Shown here: positions 22,343 through 32,698 of the stretch, piece by piece
Layout: every line of letters begins with the position of its first letter
How positions within the stretch are numbered: position 1 is the first letter of the stretch
NCBI GenBank assembly: GCA_026075535.2
Contig: AP026545.1
Coordinates: 7,130,001 to 7,194,000 of the forward strand
Direction: 5' to 3'
DNA: 64,000 bases
Source: Tricholoma matsutake
Lineage: Eukaryota > Basidiomycota > Agaricomycetes > Agaricales > Tricholomataceae
Translations under genes and position numbers: made by a program
The notes under the pieces: model-generated
What the model was told of the DNA's origin: nothing
The model's input: only the letters and a program-made list of their open reading frames with translations
Database searches by the model: none

Positions 22343-24127
22343 AATCATCATGCCATACTCAGCACTTGCATTTGAACACAAATTACTTCATCACAGTTTA
22401 ACAACACAATTTCCGGATCTCGTTCAACATTTGCGATCAGGTTTTCCTATTTCCAAAGATGCTTTTCAATTCTCCAAGACTGAGATTCCTGCAAATCATT
22501 TTTCTTGTTTGGGCTATGATAGTTTTCTCAACACCTTTTTGGCTGATGAGGTTGCTCTGGGTCGCATGTCAGGCCCTTTCTCATATGTGGAGATCGATGC
22601 TATCCTTGGTGAACCCCTCGTTACAACTCCTTTGCTATTGGTGATCGAGAAGCAAGGGATGGGAGAACCTGAGAAGATTCGGGTTTGCCGAAATTCCTCA
22701 AAAACCTACTCAGAGGGAAAATCCATTAATGATCACATCAACTCCAATGATTTTGCTACGCTTTGGACTACTGCATCTACAGTAGCAGATATTGTATGTG
22801 ACTTGCTTGCATTGTTCTCATAGTCCTGTTGTCATTTTGTTCTGTTGCAAAATGGATATATTGTTATCACCTTTGTTGGTCACTTGCACCGTATCCTGGC
22901 TTTGTCTGTTGGGGATTGTCTTTGTGAATATCTTTGTCGATGTTTGGTCATTTGTGTTGCTTGGTTGCATCTTTGTTGCTTGTTATCAGTTTTGCTGATT
23001 GTATGCTGTAGGTTGCTTCAGCACCAGCAGGTGTGGAGGTGTGCAGTCTGGACATTGAGGCAGCTTACCGCACTATTCCTGTGTTACTGGCTCATAAGAG
23101 GGTGATGGTAGTACACTATCGTGGGCTGTTCTGGCTGGAACACTGTGCTACATTTGGAATTGCATCTGCTCATGGTTTGCTAGGAGAGGTTGCTGATGCT
23201 TTGTTAGTGATCTGGGAATGCAAAAAGGTAGGGCCATTTGCGAAGTGGGTAGATGATGTTGTGGTATTTTGCTTTCCTTCTTCTGAGGGAATGTTCTCTT
23301 CAACATGCTCTTTGTTTCAGTTTGACTATGATCGTGCTTCTGCTCTCAAACATATTGCTCACCTGGGAATCCCATGGCACAAGCATAAAGGGCAGGATTT
23401 TGCTGTGTTCTTCAACTTCCTGGGCTTTGTCTTCTCTTTGGCAGAGCAAACAGTTTTGGTTGTAGAGGCAAAATGTATCAAGAACAAAGGTCGAGTTGAC
23501 TCAGCCCTGGCTTCATTCTTGACATCTCGTATGACTTTACAAGATATTCAGAAACTCTTCAGGGCACTATCCCATCTGTCATTTGTTTACATACACATGC
23601 GGACTTTCCTGCCACCTCTTTTGGTGTTTATATCATCATTTCATGAAAATCCCTTTGCTGGTCAATATCCTCCTCCCTCTGTATTATCATCTTTGCAAGC
23701 TTGGTCCCTGACTCTCCCCGACAGCTCCATCAAACAATCTCTTATGCCGAAAGGATCCCCAGTTGATGTCAACCTCTGGGTTGATGCATCTACTGCATGG
23801 GGTATCGGTATTGTTCTAGGTGACCACTGGACCACTTTTAAATTGAAGCCGGCTTGGAAGGGGTTGGGTCGTGATATCGGATGGCTGGAAACAGTGGCTG
23901 TGGAATTGGCAGCCCTTATTCTCATCAATCTTGGGTTCTGCGACTCACACATTTTGCTTCACTTGGATAATCAAGGTGTAATAGCAGCTCACCAGCAAGG
24001 ACAAAGTCATAATTTCATGTCAAATTTGTCGATACATCGGGCAGGTATGGTTTGTGTGGCGGTGAACATATCCCTCGCTCCAGTTTATGTTGAGTCCGCA
24101 ATAAATAAGGCAGATCCTGTTTCTTGA
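22230..24127 (+). pseudogene. Ngaro reverse transcriptase-RNase H
   Basis: The RT palm begins around LADEVALGRMSGPFSYVEID; an intron-like GTATGTGAC...GTAG segment (about 22796-23011) separates it from VCSLDIEAAYRTIPV. The active site reads KWVDDVVVF, keeping both Asp of xxDD. RNase H follows with DVNLWVDASTAWGIGIVLG and HLDNQGVIAAHQQGQSHN. The ORF ends at a TGA at 24125-24127. RNase H acidic residues are visible. Confidence 0.85.
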
Positions 24128-24399
24128 AGCATCTTACCAGAGATGCATTTACATATTGTTCATACTGTGACACTACCAGACAAGCTCTACTTATACTTGA
24201 CCCCTGTAATATAATTACTTCACTCCTATTTTGGGATCTTGTCTCATTCTTCCAAGCTACATCCATGATCCAAAAATCACAAGAAGGAGATGACTATAAT
24301 GGATCTCCATACAGGCCATGGGTCACGGCTTCTTTGCATTTATCGTCCTGGACAACGCCATTTGCTTTGGAGAGACAAACATTGACATCCCATCTGTTG

Positions 24400-25440
24400 T
24401 GTTCTGAAGCTTATGAATGACTGCTGGACATCGCCATTGCAAGTTTAGCTCTGAATACTCAACGTGCTTATGCTTCAGGACTTCTTCGCTTTACACAATT
24501 CTGTGATAGTCATAATGTCCCAGAAGAGCTGTGAATGCCTGCATTGGGAGAATTGCTGGCAGCATTCCTGGCAAATGTTGCAGCACATCAAGTATCTTAT
24601 GACTGTGCAAAAAATTGGATGTCGGGTTTACAATTTTGGCACTCTCTTCATGGGGCACCTTGGAATGGAAAGGCTTCTCAAGTGGACATTGTTTGTAAAG
24701 GGGTCAAAAAACTTGTGCCAGCCACTTCCCATCGCCCACTGAGGTCTCTGGTTACTATGCAACACATGTACACACTATGACAACACCTCTCCACATCTAA
24801 CTCAAAGGATGTGGCACTCCTGGCCTTGGCAGAAGCTACATTTTGGGGCACTTGTCATTTAGGCAAAACCACTCCCCCATCTCTGCAGTGCCTTGATGCC
24901 AAATATCATGTAACAAAAGGAACATTAGTTTTGGAGAAGTGGACAAGGAGTGGAGTGCTGTACACTGTTTTCCATATCCCTTGGTCCAAAACTACCAGAT
25001 TTGAAGGTGCAGACATTGTCCTCACATCCCATGAGGATTTCAGCAATCCCACACAGTCATTTGCTTGGCACCGTTCTGTTAATGCATCGGTACCAGATGA
25101 GGCTCCTTTGTTTGCATACACCACAGAAGGTGGTGGCTGTGAAGCATGGACTCGGGATAGTATGCTAAATATGTGCAATGAAATTTGGACACGGGTGGGA
25201 CTGGAATCAATATTAGGGCACTCTTTCCGGATTGGCAACACAACAGAGTTGCTTCTGCAGGGAGTTAGTCTGGACATCGTCGCAGCTCAGGGACAATGGA
25301 AGTTGCGAGCCAGCTTCCTATGGTATTGGCAGAAAATTGATGCGATACTACCAACTTTCCTGGGATTGTCTCCTGGTTTACTCACTTCCGTTCGAGCATC
25401 TCTGGTGGCCTTCAAACGTAATGCCACTCTGTGTGTATAA
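24400..25440 (+). pseudogene. Ngaro tyrosine recombinase, inactivated
   Basis: The N-terminal SAM-like part reads LNTQRAYASGLLRFTQFC. The catalytic core has LGHSFRIGNTTELLLQGV (the H-x-x-R block) and FLWYWQKI with the nucleophilic Tyr. The first catalytic Arg, normally in an ARLGE-type motif, is His here (FWGTCHLGK), as CGT-to-CAT decay would give. Stops near 24417, 24530 and 24778 interrupt the frame. The real stop is at 25438-25440. Confidence 0.85.
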
Positions 25441-25524
25441 GTTACAAATAATATGTATTGGGAACGACGCAGCTTTTCTTGGTTTGATCATCTCTTTGAC
25501 ATGACCGTTGTTGCTGCACTTTTA

Positions 25525-25656
25525 TGGTAGGTCTTGTGTCAATTCTTGAAGGACTACGAACACTCAAAGAGGCTGAAAAAATAAGGTGTCGGCTCTTTCC
25601 CCCAGAAAATCTGGAATAAGGTTATTCCAGTTTCACTTGAAAATAGTTACGAAGCT
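25525..25656 (+). repeat. Ngaro split repeat B1
   Basis: 132 bp starting TGGTAGGTCTTGTG and ending TTACGAAGCT. Direct repeat of 25855-25986. Confidence 0.9.
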
Positions 25657-25854
25657 AGAAGTTTAGGATGAGAGATGATGAATAAATGAGGAATGAAGGA
25701 ATGAGGAATCACAATACAATAAACATATGGCTTTGCAGCCATGGGAAAGTTTGTATCCTGCCTCTCCCCATATCGCTCTTCGATACAAAGCTTTCCTACG
25801 TGAGTTTTTTGTTCACCCACCCACCATCCCTCTCACTTGTCTATTAGTTAGTGT
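25657..25854 (+). repeat. Ngaro split repeat A2
   Basis: The first 159 bp repeat A1. The remaining 39 bp have no counterpart downstream of A1. Confidence 0.85.
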
Positions 25855-25986
25855 TGGTAGGTCTTGTGTCAATTCTTGAAGGACTACGAACACTCAAAGA
25901 GGCTGGAAAAATAAGGTGTCGGCTCTTTCCCCCAAAAAATCTGGAATAAGGTTATTCCAGTTTCACTTGAAAATAGTTACGAAGCT
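25855..25986 (+). repeat. Ngaro split repeat B2
   Basis: 132-bp direct repeat of B1 with two transitions. Its last base adjoins resumed dynein exon sequence. Confidence 0.9.
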
Positions 25987-26478
25987 TGTGTGGCTGAAGG
26001 TGTGTTGTGTTGGTCATCATTTGACTTGATGGTTGATTTGTCATCTCCACATGTAGATTCGAGGTGCTATACAAGAAAACTAGACCCAGCTTATTGATTC
26101 AGAAAAAGAGGACATCAAGCATCTGCACGACAAAGCATGTGGCTTCACTTTAGAGCTCAGTACAACAGCAACACTAACCTCCTTCCTATACACCAATTCA
26201 AAACCCAATACCAGTTCTCAGAAGCATACCACATGTCCCAGATGTGGGATCTCCCACCCATTGCTGGTGCCATCATATGGGCACAACAAATCCAGCGACA
26301 GCTAGTCACTTACATGAAACATGTCAAGGATGTGCTTGGGAAAGGGTGGGAACTCTACACCAAGGGTCAAAAGCTCCAATCCGAGAGCACCGCATTCCAA
26401 AAGAAGTTAGACACATGCCCGGTGTTCAAGGCATGGCTACACAACATCAACCAGCAGAACATGGGAGTCGACGGGTGA
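25987..26478 (+). pseudogene. dynein heavy chain fragment, part 2
   Basis: Dynein coding sequence resumes at 25987 exactly where the Ngaro element ends: 25987-25999 completes exon 4, an intron with GTGTGT...GTAG follows (26000-26056), and exon 5 starts IRGAIQEN. An in-frame TAG at 26081-26083 and a frame change with extra sequence near 26137 break it. The other frame then continues with [20 protein letters not shown] and [14 protein letters not shown], ending at a TGA at 26476-26478. The AAA motor domains are absent. Confidence 0.8.
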
Positions 26479-26884
26479 CTGTTCGAGATCGTGTGTTTTA
26501 TCTCAAGAAATGTGTCGTTACAACCTTAGAAGAAGTGTGTGAAAACTACGACATTTTCTATCTCTATCAATATCCGACATCTCACTATCTCCCACTCGCA
26601 ATGCAGATGATGCCCCTGAGCACTATCCTGCCCTACAACATATTGGAGGCGACAACAAAATTCATGACAGATCTGATCCGCATCATTGTGAAATGTGACG
26701 AGTTGACATTGGAGGGGAATCAGGGGATTACGCAGCCTTCACCCGAATACACTTTGTAATGATCTAATCTACATGTTTTTTTTACCAGTAATTGTCATTT
26801 AACTCAAAATTATGTAGTCAGAATTCATAGGGGCTCCATTGATATCAATTGTGTTAAATTGGAATGAATATCAAATATGAACCA
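26479..26884 (+). other. 3' flank of the dynein fragment, unidentified
   Basis: An open frame runs to 26759 ([20 protein letters not shown]...), but I do not recognise it as dynein or any other family. It may be host or captured sequence of unknown origin. The rest is AT-rich. Confidence 0.35.
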
Positions 26885-27047
26885 CCACACACTACCCCTT
26901 CCTATAGAGTCTATAGGTGGCTATAGAGTTTATAGGTTCTACAGGGCTACAGTGACTATGGTGTCTACAATGCTATGGTGTTCTATATCTCACTATGGTG
27001 TTCTATAGCTCACTATGTCATCTATAGCTTACTATGATGCTATGGCA
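26885..27047. repeat. CTATAG-rich subterminal simple sequence (right)
   Basis: This has repeated CTATAG, CTATGG and TCTATAGCTCACTATG words, mirroring 9644-9960 in inverted orientation next to the right terminal repeat. Confidence 0.6.
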
Positions 27048-27071
27048 TGACCCAGGGTTTGCTGATGATCA
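27048..27071 (-). repeat. right terminal inverted repeat of the composite element
   Basis: Inverted counterpart of 9620-9643, 22 of 24 positions identical. Confidence 0.65.
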
Positions 27072-29245
27072 GGAGTATCACCATGGGCAAAACCTGAGGC
27101 AGTGGGTACAGCAGTTGACAGTGCCTGAATCAGTAATTATGTAATATTGCCTTTACAGCTAATTGCATATTTGTTGGCAGTAAACAAATGACATGTTAGT
27201 TACAAAAATGGCAGACTTAGCCAAAATTTCACAAGTGCCCGCTCAACTAAGTATTTCCACAGTCACTTTCAGACTTTACCTTTGCTGGAGAATCTGTAGA
27301 TAAATAGCTTAGCTGCAGTTCTTGTGTATGAAAAAATGTTCTAAAGTCTAATTTGAATTAACGGGCTGCAAACTACAGCACACATTGATTTATACCTGCT
27401 TTTTGAGAATGAAGAGATCACAAAAAAACATTTTAATCAGTAATGATTGTAGCAATGCCATTTATGTACAGATTCTCCAGCAAACATAAAGTCTGAAAGT
27501 GACTGTGGAAACAATTAGTTGCGGTACGAGAGTGGGCACTTGTGAAATTTTGGCCAAGTCCAGCATTTTTGTAACTAACATGTCATTTGTTTACTGCCAA
27601 CAAATATGCAATCAGCTGTAATGAAGAATCATCACCTGACCTTCCCACAATACAAGCCTAAGAATAGTGATGGATATGTTCCCACCCCGATTACCACCCG
27701 ATCACCGTCTCCCACGGTTGATCAACATGCACCAGTCTCAGCTAATGTTGTGCTCATCATCCCTGATGATGAGCATGCTATTCCACTCATTCCTGGCCCT
27801 TTCCCTTCGCTTTTTTTGCCAGATAACACTTATGTATGTACATATAGTGTTAATAAGCAGTTGTTTTCACTTTTACAGCTATATTTAACCCATAACAAGC
27901 ACTCTCCCTGGTTGAGAGGAGGAGGGGGTCTCTTCTCTTCATTTGGGGGTGTCTGTAATGCATGTATATGGCTGTATATTAACTAAATACATGAATGGGG
28001 AGGGTGCTGTATGAGATGGGAAGGGGGGAAATGGGGAGAAGTGATGGAATGAGGGGGGGGTACCATCTACTGGGATTGTACACTATCTACAGCTAGAAAA
28101 ATGTATGTGGAGGGTATATGGATGTATGTAGAAGCAATGACTGATGTTGGGAGAGCTGGGGACAAGGTGCTCTCTGTCAGTGACCTGCATAGGGAGGGAG
28201 GAGAGGTGGTCACTTACTTGCATACCTGAGCCTTCCCCTTATGAAATGCACCTGGAAAGAGAGTATTATGGTCCTAATAAATGACCTGATGGACCCCCCA
28301 GAGGCCCTGCAGTTGCAAGGATAGACAGAAAAGAGCATATGTACTCAGAAAGAGATATACTTACCCTGTGAGATCCATGGGGCAAAATTGTTCACTTTCT
28401 TTGATTCCTAGGTCTAGTATAAAGGTAAAATAAAGGTCAGTAAATGTTATGACAGGGGGAGAAGATCCTGGCTCAACATGGCATGGGTTCCTCACCAGCA
28501 GAGGTGAACTTTGTTCAGCATGACTCACCCTCTGTACCTTTCATCCAAACCTCATCATAGGCATTCAGTTGGTGCCTTTGGCCTTCATTTATAGCCTACA
28601 ATCAATCCATATGGTCAGTACTTCATCCTACAAAGTAGGAATTTCACATACTCACCTAACCTCCTTGTTACTCCATGCCAGCTCATGGAACTCACTAGTG
28701 ACCTTATATACAGGCATACCAATGTAGTACAAGCAAATTTAGAGCCTTTGGACAGTTCATGAGTCTATAAAAGAGAGGTAGAGTAAATGTATTGAGACAT
28801 GGCACAGTCACTCACCCAAAGCCAATGGTGCCTCAACCACTTGTTGTAGTAATAAAATTAGAGCCTGATATCATATTAGACAAGATCCCCTTGAGCTACA
28901 GCTTACTCATATAGCAGGAGAGGCCAAGCTATGCACCAGGGAGCAAGTTGAACCAGGTGTTCCAAAAATGGTAATAATCTTGAGATATCTCAGCAGTGAA
29001 ACAACACACTGTTGAATGGAGAGCAGGGGTTGATAGAAGAGAGTGTTTTGCATAGGAATAAATTTAACTGCAGGGAATCTGTGCAGAAACGAGCGAGTAA
29101 TGTGCAAAACAATGTATTTGCAGTAGTTGAGTACATCGAGACATCCGATCATACTCCCGATCACACCATCAATAAACACTTTCCTGAGTATCTTGTCCTC
29201 ATTCCTCCAGCCATTTTTCATCATGTGAAGAGATTGATTTCCTCT
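27072..29245 (+). repeat. repeat R2, copy C
   Basis: It starts with a segment (27080-27155 and 27621-27660) found inverted at 29608-29740. It continues collinear with copy A (7996-9480) and ends with a part (28905-29160) also found inverted at 29745-29992. It is interrupted by the MITE at 27156-27618. No protein is encoded. Confidence 0.75.
27156..27618. mobile_element. Tc1/mariner-type MITE, 463 bp, TA target duplication
   Basis: Terminal inverted repeats of roughly 150 bp begin CAGCTAATTGCATATTTG and end in the complement of CAGCTGATTGCATATTTG. The flanks are TA (27154-27155 and 27619-27620). The inverted R2 copy at 29608-29645 has the same flanking sequence with a single TA and no element, giving a paralogous empty site. 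There is no transposase. Confidence 0.92.
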
Positions 29246-29603
29246 CATGCAGTTGAGCCTGGAGTTTCTCTTTCTTAGCTTTAACCTGGGCCTGCAAGAT
29301 TTTCAGCCCCTTTTTCAGGACCTCAAGAGCCTTTAATGTCATGAGCAGCCAGAGCAGGTGAGATTTGAGTGTCAAAAAAAGTTACTTAGGATTTGTGGCG
29401 CATCATAGTTCATAGTTCATATGTACTATTACACATATAGTAATAAAATGTATGGGTTTTGCCTCGTAAAGGGTGTGGGTTATTGGGTATTAGAGAGTAT
29501 GGGTTATGGGTTCCATTTCCCTGCCTACCAACTTGGTAGCTCAAAAATTCTATGGGGTATGAGGGAGTATGGGTTACCAGGGGTATGGGTTAAGAGGGTG
29601 TCG
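29246..29603. other. low-complexity region with GTATGGGTT words
   Basis: No gene. From 29440 to 29600 there are scattered repeats of TATGGGTT and GGGTAT words without a fixed period. 29640 onward is R2 in reverse. Confidence 0.5.
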
Positions 29604-29995
29604 ACTGTATTGTGGGAAGGTCAGGTGATGATTCTTCATTAAAGGCAATATTACATAATTACTGATTCAGGCACTGTCAACTGCTGTACCCACTGCCTCA
29701 AAGGCAGTTGAGTTTCAACTGCCTTAGGTTTTGCCCGTGGTGTATGATCGGATGCACCCAAAATGCTCACCAATCAATTACTGCAAAGTACCTTGTTTTG
29801 CCCATTACTCCCTTGTTCTTCCATGGATTCCCTTGTGGTCGAATTTATTCCCATGCAAACCATTTCCCTCTATCTATCTCTGCCCTCTAATCAAAGGCGT
29901 GTTGTTCCACTACCGACATATTTCAAGATTGTTACTATTTTTGGAACACCTGATTCAACCTGCTCCCTGGTGCATAGCTTGGCCTCTCCTGATGT
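29604..29995 (-). repeat. repeat R2, inverted partial copy
   Basis: Reverse complement of two parts of R2 that lie 1.2 kb apart in copy C. It carries the uninterrupted MITE target site near 29641. It has a 22-bp local duplication of the GGCAGTTGA type near 29703-29727 absent from copy C. It joins R1 copy B at about 30034. Confidence 0.75.
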
Positions 29996-30138
29996 CTGGA
30001 TGGTCTATTACTGTAGGGAACACATATTACTACTTGTTCTAGTTGGGCCATGGCTGTGCCTGGCATGTACAAGTCCTCTGAATCAATCATCTTCTTTATC
30101 ACAGACATCAGGAGAACCCAAAAAGGCAAATGCAAAAT

Positions 30139-30480
30139 TTTTGTATGTTCAGTAGAAATAAGATATCTTAGTTTTCCCTTTGCAAGCTTGTAGATAGGGG
30201 GGTGTACAGGCCCTGATGATCTCTACTTGTCCATAACATTCACAGATGTGGAATCCAGTAATTCCAGTTGGACTCTGGGGATTCTGGTTGGAATAACCAG
30301 ATTACAGGTACTTGACAAAAGTATACCATATTGGATAGTCAAATTTGATATATTCAAGTTCCAAGCTCTTTGAAACTTCATGAAGTGCCTACAAAATAAA
30401 TTTGTGTGAAGGAAAGACTGAACTCAAGACCTTTTAATGGTATGATCACATATACTGTAGTTGAGCCACAGGAGATTACT
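30139..30480 (-). repeat. tRNA-derived SINE-like element, copy 2
   Basis: Same element as 6240-6592. Box B-like GAGTTCAGTC is kept; the box A region is shortened (GTAGTTGAGCC at 30456-30467). Confidence 0.45.
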
Positions 30481-30699
30481 AGTAATAACTATAAGGTTTG
30501 TTTATGACACTCACACTCAAAACTCTATTTTCATCTTCCTCGAGGGAGGTGCTTGTCACATAATCAAGATCAAAAAATTGATTAACTACATCTCTCGCAC
30601 AAGATGTGAGGAGGGAGTACTACAATTATATACAAACCCCTCACCCACACAAAATGCAGGGGAGGGGCATTAAAACAAAAACAAAAACATCCCCACCCC

Positions 30700-31858
30700 A
30701 CACAAAATGTGGGGGAGAGGGGGATGTGGTCCTGTGCATTGGTGCCGGTGTGTCAGCCTTGTGGATGTGTCATCTTGGTGCATTGATACAGGTGCGTTAT
30801 CCTGGGTGCATGGGTCCCACTCCCATTGTCCCTGGCTGCTGTCCCTAGTGGTTGGGGGTGCTATGGTGGTAGCCATCATTGTCATCTTGTTCTCCTCCCT
30901 GTCTCTTGCTGTTGCCATCCCTGTGCCTGGTTGTCCTGTAGTCCAGCCTGGTCTTTGTCCCCGCCATCTTTTCATCATCACTGTCATCACTATCTGCCTC
31001 CTTGTTGTCATTGTCCCCATAGCCCCCGTCCTCGCTGTGTTGGTCAGCCTTTCTTGCTTGTTGTCATCCTTGGCATTGTCAGTCCCTCAGTTTTGGTGGC
31101 AGTGGTGGTGGCAGTGGGCTCAGGAATTCCAGTCGTTGTCGTCAGTAGTTTGAGTTTGTAGTATCTAAAAAGTTGTGTTAGTAATAAGAAAATGAAATGA
31201 AAGAGAAAAAAACATATTACAGGCCCAAGAGACATCTCTTGGGCCTGTTTCATCGTTGTACAGGCCATCTCTGTCTCCTGTGCCTTCCTCGTGTGGCGTT
31301 GTTGTCCCACCCTGGTTGCTGCTGCCACCGTTTTGGTTTTGGTTGTGTTGTCCCCCTGTTGTCGTCCTGGGAGTTGTCATTGTTGTTGTCCCTGTTGTTG
31401 CTGTGCCTTCACCGTGATTGTCATTGTCCTCCCATGTTCCTTGCTGTCCTTGCTGTCATCCTTGTTGTCCTGGTTTGGTGCTGGGTCAGGGTTGTTGTTG
31501 TTGTCCATAGTTAATACCTAGAAACTTTGTTAGCACCAAAAAAAAATGAATAAGAAAAAAACTTAACTACAGCCCAAGAGACGTCGGCGATGCCTCTTGG
31601 ACCATTTTTGTTGTATGGTGCTGCATCCTTTGCCTGCACTTCCCTCTTGTCCCATCCTCGTCATCCCCCTCATCATCTGCTGCAGCCGCTATTTTTGTTG
31701 TGTCGTTGTCCCCATCCCCGTGTCATGATCCATTATCCACCCTGCGAACAGATGCTTGCAGCAGTGGCACAGGTTAGTTAGTTGACAATAAAATAAAATA
31801 AAAGAACTTGAAAACCATTACTTGCCCAACAACTCTTTTGTGTGTACGTTGTGCTGCT
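30700..31858 (-). pseudogene. R1 multi-exon gene relic, copy B
   Basis: Introns at 31518-31570 and 31165-31220 correspond to those in copy A, with TACTAAC or GCTAAC branch points and TAG acceptors. The exon between them is 297 nt, as in copy A. In the frame beginning MDNNNNPDPAPNQDNK it has a single TGA, so this copy is less decayed. The exon end carries the same GGCCCAAGAG...CTCTTGGGCC inverted repeat. No domain recognised. Confidence 0.45.
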
Positions 31859-31905
31859 GAGCTTTTTGAGGAAGCATGACTCAACATGACAGTTTCTTTC
31901 TTCAT

Positions 31906-32098
31906 CTAATCACTCATTTGGGAGACGTGGATAGCCAGCCAGAGAGAGAATTAGCCCGAGATGGGAACACCACTGTTTGTGCCTTTTACCGGTTCACACG
32001 CAATCAAGTCATGGGAACACCGCTGTTTGCAGGGTGTGCCCGTCTCAGGCTAATTCTCTCTCTGGCTGGCTATCCACATCTCCCAAACGAGTGATTAG
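31906..32098. mobile_element. foldback/MITE-like palindrome, 193 bp
   Basis: Two arms of about 60 bp, starting CTAATCACTC and ending GAGTGATTAG, are near-perfect inverted repeats. They enclose a loop with an internal repeat of ATGGGAACACC. It sits between R1 copy B and the DIRS-like element. The target duplication is unclear. Confidence 0.7.
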
Positions 32099-32467
32099 TT
32101 GAGTTTAAATTATTGTTTACTCATAGCTAATCACCATGAGGGATCATGATCACATAGCCCATCTCTGCGCCACACGCCCTCACCATTACCATGGCCCTTT
32201 TCTGAGGTTACTTGCTCTTTGCATAACACCTCTGGAGCTTCAGAGCTCCTTTCTGTCATATGTGCTCAGTGCTAGGCTAATCAGTAAGCCATCCTCACTA
32301 TGATGACATCTGATTCAGTTATGAGACTTTACATTCACCCATGGCATGAGAATTGGTGTCACCTCCTCCACCCTTTACTCTCATGCTTTGGGTGAGTCCC
32401 TTATGCCTTTCTTTTTTGTTGGTTTCTTCACCCATTGCTCTCATGCTTTGTAGTATTCAGATTCATG
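32099..32467 (-). repeat. DIRS-like element, left inverted terminal repeat
   Basis: Inverted counterpart of 35814-36163, with shared landmarks GAGGGATCATGATCACATAG and TTGGTGTCACCTCCTCCACC. A few indels, such as the extra TCATAGCTAATCAC, separate the arms. Confidence 0.85.
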
Positions 32468-32698
32468 CTCTCCCACCCTCCCGCATCCATGGTAGCTTTC
32501 CTCCTGCTCAGCTACTTTTTGTCCCATAGGGTTTTTTGAGCTGAGCAGAGGTTTTGATGTAAGAATTGAGCACCAAGGAATACAAAGAAACAGAGCCTGG
32601 TTCAATGGCACATGCAATCACAATAGCGGGTTCCTGAAGCAGACACTCTCTCATCCAGGCTTCTCATTGAGGTTGCCTGGACAATGAAGGCAGGTGGA
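32468..32698. other. 3' untranslated part of the DIRS-like element
   Basis: No ORF. This is where a recombinase or internal complementary region would be expected in DIRS elements; I see neither. Confidence 0.4.

Larger units (their letters stand above)
20528..25986 (+). mobile_element. Ngaro-type tyrosine-recombinase retrotransposon, 5459 bp
   Basis: The order is A1 (20528-20686), ORFs for Gag, RT-RNase H and tyrosine recombinase, then B1 (25525-25656), A2 (from 25657) and B2 (25855-25986). Split direct repeats A1-ORFs-B1-A2-B2 define Ngaro elements. B1 and B2 are 132 bp each with two differences; A1 and A2 share 159 bp with about four. It inserted in a dynein exon without a visible target duplication, as expected for recombinase-mediated integration. 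Stops in the recombinase ORF make it inactive. Confidence 0.93.
9620..27071. mobile_element. putative composite TIR transposon (~17.4 kb) carrying a Plavaka transposase and host genes
   Basis: The ends are a 24-bp inverted repeat, TGATCATCAGCAAAT.. at 9620 and its complement ending at 27071, matching at 22 of 24 positions. Each end continues inward into CTATAG/CATAG-rich sequence in mirrored orientation, as expected of subterminal repeats. Inside lie a DUF6532 gene, a Plavaka-family transposase and an intron-containing dynein fragment, plus nested hAT and Ngaro insertions. Both outer flanks are R2-type repeat. I found no clear target-site duplication, and Plavaka ends are not known to me well enough to confirm the match. 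The alternative is that these are ends of two separate R2-type elements. Confidence 0.5.
30034..31858 (-). repeat. repeat R1, copy B
   Basis: Collinear with copy A (6134-7995) and in the same orientation. It has several indels, including a short loss at the SINE box A end and an extra segment near 31040-31075. It is flanked on the left by inverted R2 and on the right by the foldback element. Confidence 0.8.
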
